NCBI GenBank assembly: GCA_030612185.1
Contig: JAUWOI010000033.1
Coordinates: 1-17,238 of the forward strand
Reading direction: 5' to 3'
Length of the DNA: 17,238 nt
Source of the DNA: Anaerolineae bacterium
GTDB taxonomy: Bacteria > Chloroflexota > Anaerolineae > B4-G1
Shown here: piece by piece, positions 1-6,638 of the stretch
Layout: every line of letters begins with the position of its first letter
Position numbering within the stretch: position 1 is the first letter of the stretch
Program-made: the position numbers and the translations under genes
The notes under the pieces: generated by a model
The model's database searches: none
What the model was told of the DNA's origin: nothing
What the model saw: the letters and a program-made list of their open reading frames with translations, nothing else

Positions 1-1
1 G

Positions 2-619
2 AACCTCAGCCTCCCCTGCCAGATGCATCTGATGGATGGCGGCAAGATGCGGCTCACCTGGGCCCGCCATATGTCGTGGATGCTGCGGGGGATGAGTATG
101 ACGGACGGGTTGCGGGCCTTCACCTGGATCACCGACGAGTACGTCATGCCCCTGCTGCGGCCGGACGTCGCCGCGCTGCTGCGTGAGCACCAGGAGCGGA
201 GTGAGCGGGTCATCCTGCTCTCGGGCGCTTTCCAGCCGCTGCTGGAGGTCATCGGGCAGCGGTTGGGAGTGGATATAGTGCTCGGCACGCGGCCCGAACA
301 GCGGGATGGGCGTTACACCGGCCGCACGCTGGAACCGACCTGCCAGGGGGAGGGCAAGGCCATGCGACTGCGCACCTACCTGGCCGGGCAGGGCAGCGAC
401 GTTGACCCCAGCGTATGCAGCGCCTACGCCGACAGCATCTTCGACCTGCCGGTGTTGGAGATGGTGGGCCACCCGGTCGCCGTCTACCCGGACGAGGAGT
501 TAGCGGCCTTGGCAATGCAGCGGGGCTGGCCGATAGTGTCACACGGCGTTACTACTCAACCGCTGCCCCCAGCTCCCATCCCGGGGGCGTCCCATGCGGA
601 GAATAACTGCTCAGGGTAA
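2..619 (+). CDS. HAD-superfamily (HAD-IB, SerB-like) phosphatase, 5' end cut by the window
   Basis: The reading frame is open to the left edge, so the ATG at 23 is probably internal: the DxDxT nucleophile motif expected near the N-terminus of HAD phosphatases is absent and would lie off-window. Three other HAD motifs are visible (numbered from the Met at 23): LLSGAF near residues 65-70 (motif II Ser), GEGKAMRL near 109-116 (motif III Lys), and ADSIFDLPVLE near 136-146 (motif IV acidic residues). The continuation GHPVAVYPDEEL...RGWPIV is typical of SerB/HAD-IB enzymes, which hydrolyse phosphomonoesters such as phosphoserine or phospholipid head groups. The substrate cannot be read here. The conserved domain ends near residue 175. 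About 22 more residues, rich in Pro and Ala, are encoded by a dispersed repeat (552-662), so the native stop seems to have been lost or replaced. The stop is TAA at 617-619. The family call is firm; the substrate is unknown. Confidence 0.85.
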   Translation, partial: NLSLPCQMHLMDGGKMRLTWARHMSWMLRGMSMTDGLRAFTWITDEYVMPLLRPDVAALLREHQERSERVILLSGAFQPLLEVIGQRLGVDIVLGTRPEQRDGRYTGRTLEPTCQGEGKAMRLRTYLAGQGSDVDPSVCSAYADSIFDLPVLEMVGHPVAVYPDEELAALAMQRGWPIVSHGVTTQPLPPAPIPGASHAENNCSG

Positions 620-662
620 GACGCTCTCGCTGGCAACGCCCTCGGGGACGAGGGCTGAGAGC
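552..662 (+). repeat. Single dispersed copy of the 13388-13733 repeat
   Basis: Bases 552-596 match the reverse complement of a tandem-repeat unit at 13388-13733 at about 42 of 45 positions, beginning CTACTCAACCGCTGC and ending GGGGGCGTCCCATG. The central part has diverged. The distal arm (632-662, GGCAACGCCCTCGGGGACG followed by AGGGCTGAGAGC) again resembles the other end of the unit. A perfect 7-bp stem with a 4-base loop lies at 638-655 (GCCCTCG, GGGA, CGAGGGC), just after the stop of the HAD gene. No T-tract follows, so it is not a classical terminator. The element supplies the last codons and stop of that gene. Confidence 0.75.
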
Positions 663-701
663 CGGATTGTGAATGACATTCAGAATGTTGAGCCACTTTT
701 G

Positions 702-730
702 TTCATTGTTCATTGTCTCATTGTTCATTG
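702..730. repeat. Short heptamer repeat (TTCATTG)
   Basis: Three exact copies of TTCATTG (702-708, 709-715, 724-730) and one near copy (CTCATTG, 717-723) lie in the gap between the HAD gene and the convergent methyltransferase. It is a low-complexity AT-rich patch in a GC-rich region. No function can be assigned. Confidence 0.6.
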
Positions 731-742
731 GAACGAAGTTCC

Positions 743-1555
743 CTATGGCTTGCGTCCGACTCCAACCCAGCCAGGAACTCGTTCCGGTTTGTCTAGCAAA
801 ATGTCGTCGGGCCCTTCCGGCCGCCACAGTGAAGCGCGCACCAGCCTGGGTTCGACCAATTCGAGTCCATCGAACAACGATAGAATCTCAGCGCGTGAGC
901 GTGCCTGGGAGGAAATCGCCGAGCGAGCACCGAGTTGTCGTATCGGCTCGGCGATCTCACGGGGAACACCGTCGTACGAAAGGTGCGAAATGGCGACGTA
1001 ACTGCCCGGTGCCAGTGCGTCGCGCAGGGTACGAACTGCGCCGTACGCTTTCTCGTCGTCCACGACGTAATGGACGACAGTCAAGAGTAGAATACCCATC
1101 GGCCGGCTGAAGTCGAGCAACTCCTTGACCGTTGCGTGATCGAGAATCGAGTCCGGCTGGCGGACATCGCCCTGGATAGCGGCGGCGTTGGGATTGTCTA
1201 CCAGTATGGCCTCACTGTGCGCCACGGCGATAGGGTCTATGTCCACGTAGACGACTCGAGCGGCGGGGTTGGCTCTCTGGGCTACCTCGTGGACGTTGCC
1301 AACGGTCGGCAGGCCGGAACCGATGTCGAGGAACTGATCCACGCCCTGTGCGGCGAGGAATTCGACAACGCGGCGCAAGAACGCGCGGTTGGCGTGGGCG
1401 CTCGGCAACATATCGGGATAGATTTCGTTTATTTGGTCGGACACCAAACGATCGATTTCAAAGTTGTGATAGCCGCCGAGATAGTAATCGTACATGCGGG
1501 CCGGGTTGGGCTTGTCCAGCGGGGTTCCGTCAGGTACCCATGTCTTCGTATCCAT
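743..1555 (-). CDS. S-adenosylmethionine-dependent methyltransferase, PF04672 (DUF574) type
   Basis: A 270-residue cytosolic protein. The N-terminus has PNPARMYDYYLGGYHNFEID (residues 17-36), the signature of the PF04672 family. The SAM-binding motif is FLDIGSGLPTVGNVHE (75-90), followed by the acidic motif VVYVDIDP (101-108) and a GDVRQPDSIL segment (129-138), where SAM Rossmann folds contact the cofactor. The protein ends GWVGVGRKP, as full-length family members do. The ATG at 1555 is preceded by AAAGGGG at good Shine-Dalgarno distance. From memory, the family is most abundant in actinomycetes, is often annotated as hypothetical, and has no settled general substrate. Its presence here suggests transfer or an undersampled branch. 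It lies downstream of the NadE-like gene with a 131-base gap, so it may be a separate unit. The substrate is unknown. Confidence 0.85.
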   Translation of the reverse strand: MDTKTWVPDGTPLDKPNPARMYDYYLGGYHNFEIDRLVSDQINEIYPDMLPSAHANRAFLRRVVEFLAAQGVDQFLDIGSGLPTVGNVHEVAQRANPAARVVYVDIDPIAVAHSEAILVDNPNAAAIQGDVRQPDSILDHATVKELLDFSRPMGILLLTVVHYVVDDEKAYGAVRTLRDALAPGSYVAISHLSYDGVPREIAEPIRQLGARSAISSQARSRAEILSLFDGLELVEPRLVRASLWRPEGPDDILLDKPERVPGWVGVGRKP

Positions 1556-1630
1556 CTTGTTTCACCCCTTTCATTCTTCTCAACATTCTGGGGCAGGCGG
1601 GCTGGGCTCCCACGCGTTTGCCCCCGCCAC

Positions 1631-1647
1631 ATCCCTCCCCCAGGGAT
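1631..1647. other. Small perfect hairpin between nadE-like and methyltransferase genes
   Basis: ATCCCT (1631-1636), a five-base loop, and AGGGAT (1642-1647) form a perfect 6-bp stem downstream of the NadE-like stop and upstream of the methyltransferase. No T-tract follows on the minus strand, so a terminator role is only a possibility. Confidence 0.25.
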
Positions 1648-1686
1648 TTCTGGCTTTAAGTACCTGTGCCGGGAAAGACGGCTGGC

Positions 1687-2655
1687 TCAACCTCCGTATC
1701 CAATCGGCACTGTGCGCAGATATTCAGTTGTACGTCGCTTGCGCTCAAGGTCGCTAAACGCGCGCTGCACCTGTTCCTCAGTGAGGCCCATCACCTGGGC
1801 CACCTCGGCGATGGGCGCGTTGTGCTCCTGGGCGTACCAGATTAGATCCATCACCTCGAACGGCAGACGGAAAAAGAACTCTTCCTGAGAACTGTGAGCA
1901 GGATAGGTGTCGGTAGTCGGCGTGGCCTGGCGGATCTCCAGTGGCAGGTCCAGGTACTCCGCCAGTTGGTAGACCTGGGTTTTTAACAGATGCCGGATAG
2001 GGGCCACGTCGTAGCCCCCATCGCCCCACTTGACAAAGAAACCCTGGTCGTGCTCATTTTTGTTCGGCGTGCCCACCACCGCGTAATTGCGCGCCTCGGC
2101 ATGGTAGTAGAGCATGTTCATGCGGCTGCGCTGTTTGAAGTTGGATGCGGCCACGATCTGCAGGTAGTCGCGCAGATTGAGCCGTTTCGATTTCTCCTCG
2201 CCCTCCGGTGTGATGATTGTCAGGTAGAAGATGTTGAGGGTCTCGCTGTCCAGTACATTGCCTGGGAGCGTGATCTTGGCCTTGTAGCCGGGGTCGTATT
2301 CTGGGAAGACGCGCTTGATGGCCTCGTCCCGGCGGGCATAGCAGCCAAAGCCCACCAATGTGCCGGTCATGTCCTCGACGACGGTTGCGACGCCAAATTG
2401 CTTGGCCACCTTGCGGGCCAGCACGATGCTGTCGCGGCTGGAGTCTTTCTCTGGCATCATCACACCCACGACCCGCTTAGGGCCAAAGGCGCGGACGCAG
2501 AGGGCCAGCACTGTTGACGAGTCCACGCCGCCGCTAATGCCCACCACCGTCCCGGAGCGGCGCAGCGTCTTGTGCACATCGCGGCGGAGGTTGGCGACCA
2601 GTTCTTCGGTCACGGCGGCGGGGTCTATTTTGAGAATGTCTTTGTGGAAAGTCAT
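1687..2655 (-). CDS. nadE: NAD(+) synthase-like ATP-dependent amide ligase (NadE family)
   Basis: A 322-residue N-type ATP pyrophosphatase. The PP-loop SGGVDSS is at residues 41-47. The NadE-type segment GTPNKNEHDQGFFVKWGDGGYDVAPI (residues 195-220) matches the family's deamido-NAD-binding and adenylate-handling region. NadE adenylates deamido-NAD and converts it to NAD with ammonia or glutamine nitrogen. No glutaminase domain is fused, so it would need free ammonia or a partner. It is longer than the usual 250-280 residues, with an extra stretch around 100-165. It starts 15 bases after the stop of the asparagine synthase gene, with AGGAG just upstream of the ATG, so the two are probably co-transcribed. 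Housekeeping NAD synthesis is possible. The pairing with an amidotransferase also allows a dedicated amidation role in surface or secondary metabolism, which is inference. Confidence 0.85.
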   Translation of the reverse strand: MTFHKDILKIDPAAVTEELVANLRRDVHKTLRRSGTVVGISGGVDSSTVLALCVRAFGPKRVVGVMMPEKDSSRDSIVLARKVAKQFGVATVVEDMTGTLVGFGCYARRDEAIKRVFPEYDPGYKAKITLPGNVLDSETLNIFYLTIITPEGEEKSKRLNLRDYLQIVAASNFKQRSRMNMLYYHAEARNYAVVGTPNKNEHDQGFFVKWGDGGYDVAPIRHLLKTQVYQLAEYLDLPLEIRQATPTTDTYPAHSSQEEFFFRLPFEVMDLIWYAQEHNAPIAEVAQVMGLTEEQVQRAFSDLERKRRTTEYLRTVPIGYGG

Positions 2656-2670
2656 GGTTTCTCCTACTGG

Positions 2671-4662
2671 TTAGGTGGGGCCAAGGCGAAGTTTAAGAGG
2701 GGTGATGGCAGGGATGGGTTGGCTTGGAAAGTCCTCGACGAATTGGTGATGGAGAAGTTGAGTAGAGAGTATCCCGGCCAGGGCCATGTTATCCCGCTCG
2801 CTCAGGGGGTGCGCGCCCTGGGCCTTTTTGACCAGTCGGGCCACGGCCTGGGGGTGAAAATAGCCCGCCGCACGGATCGCTTCTGGCGACAGCATCTCTT
2901 GCACGTAGTCATAGGGAGCGTCGCCAAAGAAACTGCGGTGGATCGGCGCGCGGTAGGGTCGCTTGGTCCGGGCATAGACCGACTTGGGCAACATCCCCCG
3001 CATAGCCCGCTTGAGTATGTACTTCTCGTTCAGCCCGTGAATCTTGAGCCGGGGCGGAATACGGCTGGCGAACTCGATGACACGGTGATCCAGGAAAGGG
3101 AAACGTCCCTCCACCGAATTGGCAGCCAACATCCGGTCGCCCTGGGATGAGAGCAGGTACTCTGACATAAAAACGGTGATCTCAATGTACTGTGCCTGGG
3201 CCAGCGGCGTCCAGCGCTCGAAAGCGGGATGGAGTTTGAGCGCCGTGACAACTTCAGGCACAGGATCGTAACCATTGAGGGCGGCCTGGGCTTCGGGAGA
3301 GAAAAACCGCCGCAGCGGTGCGGTATTGGCCCAGCGGATGGCGTGGGAGTAGTCAAGCCGCTCGGTCTCGGTCAGACTCCGGCGGAAGAAGGCCTCCAGG
3401 AACGTGCCCCCCTGGCCCATGCCCTGCACGTAGGGGTAGAGCCGCTTCAGCAGCAAGGGGCGCATTGCGGAGTCCGGGTCTCGTGCCCAGAAGCGGCGCA
3501 ACTTGGATTCTTTGAAGATGTTGTAGCCGCCCAGGAATTCGTCGGCACCCTCGCCGGTGAGCACCACTTTGATGTCGTCCTGGTGCACTAACTGTGAGAG
3601 CAGAAACATCGGCGCGGGAGAGGTGCGCAGGATAGGCCATTCGGTGTGCCAGATGACGTCGGGAAACACGCGGCCCACGTCGGCATCGGTGCACTCGACG
3701 AGGCGATGGTCAGTGCCCAGGAACTCGACCATGCGCTCCTGGTGCTTCCGTTCGTCGAAGGCCGGGTCGGCGAAGGCGATGGAGAACGTCTTGAGGTAGT
3801 TACTGGTGTAGTTGCGAATGAGCGCGGTGATGGTGGACGAATCTAGCCCGCCGCTGAGGTAAGCGCCCACCGGCACATCGGCCCGCAGGCGGATCTGAGT
3901 GGCGTCCGCCAACAGTTCTCGCAACACCTCGGCGTACTCGTCGTCGGAGAGCGATTCCTCACTCCCATCCTCCGGGAAACTCAATTCCCAGTAGCGTTCC
4001 ACCGAGATCTGTCCCTCACGGGCGGTGAGGATATGTCCTGGCGGCACCTCGACGATGCCCTCAAAGACGGAGCGGGGCGACAGTGTCGTCCAAAAGGTGA
4101 ACACCTGGGCCAGCGAGGTCAAATCGAGCCGGGCGCTGACGGCGGGGTGGGCCAATATCGCTTTGATCTCAGAGCCGAAGACCAGCGTGCCATCGGCCAT
4201 GGTGTAAAACAGCGGGCGGATGCCCACACGGTCGCGGGCCAAAAACAGCGTGCCGCCACCGGCCTCGGGCCGCCGGTCCCAGATGGCAAAGGCGAATTGC
4301 CCGTTGAGGTGCTCCACGCAACGCGGCCCATACTGTTCGTAAAGGTGAACGATGACCTCGGTATCGGAGGTGGTGGTGAAGCGATGGCCCTGGGCCTCCA
4401 GTTCGGGTCGCAGTTCGACGTAGTTGAAAATCTCGCCGTTGAGGATAATCCAAACCGTCTCGTCCTCGTTGGCAATGGGCTGCGAGCCAGTGCTGAGGTC
4501 AATAATGCTTAACCGAGCACTTCCCAGGCCGATACAACCGTCGCGGTAGATACCGAACTCGTCCGGGCCTCGATGCCGGATCAGGCCCAGCATACGCTCC
4601 AGTAGAGGTTGGTCAATGGGGTGGTATTCAGTCAGGTTATAGATGCCGACGATGCCACACAC
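2671..4662 (-). CDS. asnB: Asparagine synthase (glutamine-hydrolysing) / AsnB-type amidotransferase
   Basis: A 663-residue two-domain protein. It begins MCGIVGIYN: after Met removal, Cys2 is the class II glutaminase nucleophile. RHRGPDEFG (29-37), NGEIFN (75-80) and the Asp of TTSDTE (97-102) complete the glutamine site. The synthetase domain carries the PP-loop SGGLDSS at 270-276 and downstream GEGADEFLGGY and EGRFPFLDHR motifs. The classical reaction is aspartate + glutamine + ATP to asparagine, but many members act as amidotransferases in capsule, O-antigen, lasso-peptide or exosortase-linked clusters. The start is GTG at 4662, supported by GAGGGA about six bases upstream and by the required Cys2. 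A promoter lies at 4709-4737, and the NadE-like gene follows 15 bases downstream. Given the neighbours, a role in amidating a surface sugar or small molecule is plausible but unproven. Confidence 0.92.
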   Translation of the reverse strand: MCGIVGIYNLTEYHPIDQPLLERMLGLIRHRGPDEFGIYRDGCIGLGSARLSIIDLSTGSQPIANEDETVWIILNGEIFNYVELRPELEAQGHRFTTTSDTEVIVHLYEQYGPRCVEHLNGQFAFAIWDRRPEAGGGTLFLARDRVGIRPLFYTMADGTLVFGSEIKAILAHPAVSARLDLTSLAQVFTFWTTLSPRSVFEGIVEVPPGHILTAREGQISVERYWELSFPEDGSEESLSDDEYAEVLRELLADATQIRLRADVPVGAYLSGGLDSSTITALIRNYTSNYLKTFSIAFADPAFDERKHQERMVEFLGTDHRLVECTDADVGRVFPDVIWHTEWPILRTSPAPMFLLSQLVHQDDIKVVLTGEGADEFLGGYNIFKESKLRRFWARDPDSAMRPLLLKRLYPYVQGMGQGGTFLEAFFRRSLTETERLDYSHAIRWANTAPLRRFFSPEAQAALNGYDPVPEVVTALKLHPAFERWTPLAQAQYIEITVFMSEYLLSSQGDRMLAANSVEGRFPFLDHRVIEFASRIPPRLKIHGLNEKYILKRAMRGMLPKSVYARTKRPYRAPIHRSFFGDAPYDYVQEMLSPEAIRAAGYFHPQAVARLVKKAQGAHPLSERDNMALAGILSTQLLHHQFVEDFPSQPIPAITPLKLRLGPT

Positions 4663-4708
4663 AAATCCCTCGAAACTCTTAAAGATGGATTGATGGATGT
4701 CAGCCTAT

Positions 4709-4737
4709 AGTGTACCACACAGCCTATCAACTGGCAA
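4709..4737 (-). promoter_or_regulatory. Sigma-70-like promoter for the asnB-nadE pair
   Basis: On the minus strand TTGCCA (4737-4732) and TACACT (4714-4709) are separated by exactly 17 bases. This would give a leader of about 40 bases before the GTG start at 4662. It was found by eye only. Confidence 0.55.
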
Positions 4738-5014
4738 GTAATTTGAAACCATTGAACTCGCGATGGACGCTTGCGCCGCTAGTACTACTGTCCCATTAGC
4801 ATTTTCCTTGGGAGATGCACCCTTATGACTTTGCTAGAAACCGTAGCACTCCTGGCAGGGAAGCCACACCAGGCCCAAACGACAGGTTGCTTTCAGAGAA
4901 TCATGACCATCGCACGTCATCTCTGGGGCTTGCTCACGGTACTGTGTCGTCAATGCCTCCTCACCACTTTGGCCTAACAAATAGTACTCTAGTCCTCTCA
5001 GTACCTTCTTCCTA

Positions 5015-5043
5015 TTGCGACACACCAGTCTGTGTAATATAAT
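5015..5043 (+). promoter_or_regulatory. Sigma-70-like promoter for the secreted beta-helix gene
   Basis: TTGCGA (5015-5020) and a perfect TATAAT (5038-5043) are spaced by 17 bases. Transcription would start near 5050, leaving about a 110-base 5' leader before the strong AGGAGGT ribosome binding site (5148-5154) and the ATG at 5161. Confidence 0.6.
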
Positions 5044-5160
5044 TGTTATAAATCCTTAGAAAATGTTTAGAGAACTCTGACTGTCGGACACAAGATAGCA
5101 ACACTTGGATTTGGGTCCGCCATTCGCATCCGCGATAGACAAGCGACAGGAGGTACACAG

Positions 5161-6471
5161 ATGATTGGGTTTGCAAGTCTGGTCACGCTTATGTTGGCGC
5201 TGGGATTCGCCGCCAAGCAGACACACCACGTTCCGCAAAGGATACGTGTGCGGCATGTTGCAGTAGTACCGTTGATTGCGCTCGTGTTGGCGCTCTTGTG
5301 GCTCGCGCCGCCAACGGCTGCCGCCGCCGATACCGCCTACTACGTCGCCACGGACGGAGACGACAGCAATCCGGGTACCGAGGCCCAGCCGTTCCGCACC
5401 ATTCAGCACGGCATCGACGAAATGAGTGGCGGAGACACGCTTTATATCAAAAGCGGAACCTACACTGAGGGACTACACGGATTCCCCGCTGGCACAGCAG
5501 AGAACCCCACAACGATAATGACGTTTCCAGGCGACACCGTCGTAATCAACGGGGAGTGGAGCGGATACCTGGTGTGGGTGGGCTACGGTAACCACTACGT
5601 GACCATCTCTGGCCCCGGTCTCGTCCTCGATGGGGTAACAGCCGCGCAGGGTGTGTCAGTGAGAGCCGACTACTTTACCCTGGTAGATGTCGAAGTTAAG
5701 AATACCGAGAGAGGCGCGGTGTTCACTAACTACAACTGCGGCTATGGCACATACAGGCGGCTCCACGTCTACGACTGGGGGCGTGACGGCCTCGGTCACG
5801 GAATCTACCTGGAGGGCCACGATAACCTCGTCGAAGACTGCGTAATCCACGACGGGGCAGGTTGGGGCATCCACGTCTATGCTAAGCCATCCTTGCCCGG
5901 ACGGCCGGACAACAATACTATCCGGCGAAACCGCATCTACGACAACGGTTGGGGCTACGACGACCGCGCTGCTGGGATTGGGCTGTACTGCGGTGAAGGG
6001 AACCTCGCGTACAACAATCTGGTATGGGGAATGCCCTACGGTGTGCGCGTGGACTACGGTTCAACAGAAGCCCTGGTTTACAACAACACAATCTACAATG
6101 TAACCACCGGTATTCGTGTAGGTTTGGGATCGGCAAGCCAGGGCAATGGACCAGCGACGGGAACGAGAGTAAAGAATAACATCGTGTTCAATTGCGACGT
6201 GGATTTCCGCGACGATGGCAGCGAAACGGTACAAGACCATAACCTAATGAGCGTTGACCCGCTTTTTGTGGATGCCGCGCACCATGACTTCCGTCTCCAG
6301 CCCACCAGCCCTGCTATTGAGTCCGGCATAACACTGAGCGAAGTCTCAGACGATTTCGTCGGCGTTTCCAGACCGCAGGGTACGGGCTACGACATCGGCA
6401 CTTATGAGTGTTCTTCTCTAACAACTGGTCCCACCAAGTACCTGTATCTGCCGTTTGTTGCTCGAAAGTAA
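5161..6471 (+). CDS. Secreted right-handed beta-helix protein (DUF1565-like) with YLPFVARK tail
   Basis: A 436-residue protein. The start is set by AGGAGGT six bases upstream. The N-terminus has two hydrophobic stretches (residues 1-18 and 33-56). The second looks like the true signal peptide, ending at PTAAAA before DTAYYVATDG. Residues 60-100 (YYVATDGDDSNPGTEAQPFRT followed by IQHGID...GDTLYIKSGTY) are the classic DUF1565-type opening of parallel beta-helix proteins. Residues ~120-355 carry repeated short strands with Asn ladders (NNTIRRNRIYDNG, YNNLVWGM, YNNTIYNVTTGI, VKNNIVFN). This fold is used by polysaccharide lyases, epimerases and adhesins. No catalytic residues can be assigned. The segment DPLFVDAAHHDFRLQPTSPA is a standard C-terminal helix cap. 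The last residues TKYLYLPFVARK match the tail of three other exported proteins in the window. It is the only plus-strand gene between 620 and the right edge. Confidence 0.85.
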   Translation: MIGFASLVTLMLALGFAAKQTHHVPQRIRVRHVAVVPLIALVLALLWLAPPTAAAADTAYYVATDGDDSNPGTEAQPFRTIQHGIDEMSGGDTLYIKSGTYTEGLHGFPAGTAENPTTIMTFPGDTVVINGEWSGYLVWVGYGNHYVTISGPGLVLDGVTAAQGVSVRADYFTLVDVEVKNTERGAVFTNYNCGYGTYRRLHVYDWGRDGLGHGIYLEGHDNLVEDCVIHDGAGWGIHVYAKPSLPGRPDNNTIRRNRIYDNGWGYDDRAAGIGLYCGEGNLAYNNLVWGMPYGVRVDYGSTEALVYNNTIYNVTTGIRVGLGSASQGNGPATGTRVKNNIVFNCDVDFRDDGSETVQDHNLMSVDPLFVDAAHHDFRLQPTSPAIESGITLSEVSDDFVGVSRPQGTGYDIGTYECSSLTTGPTKYLYLPFVARK

Positions 6472-6638
6472 GGTGCTGACATAGGCTACTTGACCCTGAC
6501 GCGTACATGCTTGTGTTGCAGCCATACTCAAGCCACCAACGGGGTGTCGGTGATCTCGCCACTAGTACTGTTCACGCTGGTCAGACTGTTTTGCTCGGCC
6601 CGCTGACGACCGACACCGAGCCCAGGTTTGGCTCCCCC
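6472..6638. other. Convergent intergenic gap with a weak hairpin
   Basis: A 167-base gap between the beta-helix gene (+) and the acyl ligase (-), which converge here. GCTCGG (6593-6598) can pair with CCGAGC (6616-6621), but no T-tract follows on either strand. No small gene was seen. Confidence 0.3.

Larger units (their letters stand above)
4663..5160. other. Divergent intergenic region with no convincing gene
   Basis: About 500 bases between the divergent asnB and beta-helix genes. It contains the two candidate promoters (4709-4737 minus, 5015-5043 plus) and a leader of about 110 bases before the plus-strand gene. Short open frames at 4815-5042 (+) and 4834-5025 (-) show no recognisable domain, and neither has an obvious ribosome binding site. 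The composition is less GC-rich than the flanking genes. A degraded insertion is possible, but nothing was recognised. Confidence 0.5.

Noticed and set aside
1136..1888. Plus-strand open frame of 250 codons
   Set aside because: It is antisense to the methyltransferase and the end of the NadE-like gene, with no domain signal.
4815..5042. Small plus- and minus-strand open frames in the 4663-5160 gap
   Set aside because: No domain, no convincing ribosome binding site, and they overlap each other. A gene remnant cannot be excluded but is not supported.
6593..6621. Terminator between the convergent genes
   Set aside because: The stem is only six base pairs with a long loop and has no T-tract on either strand.
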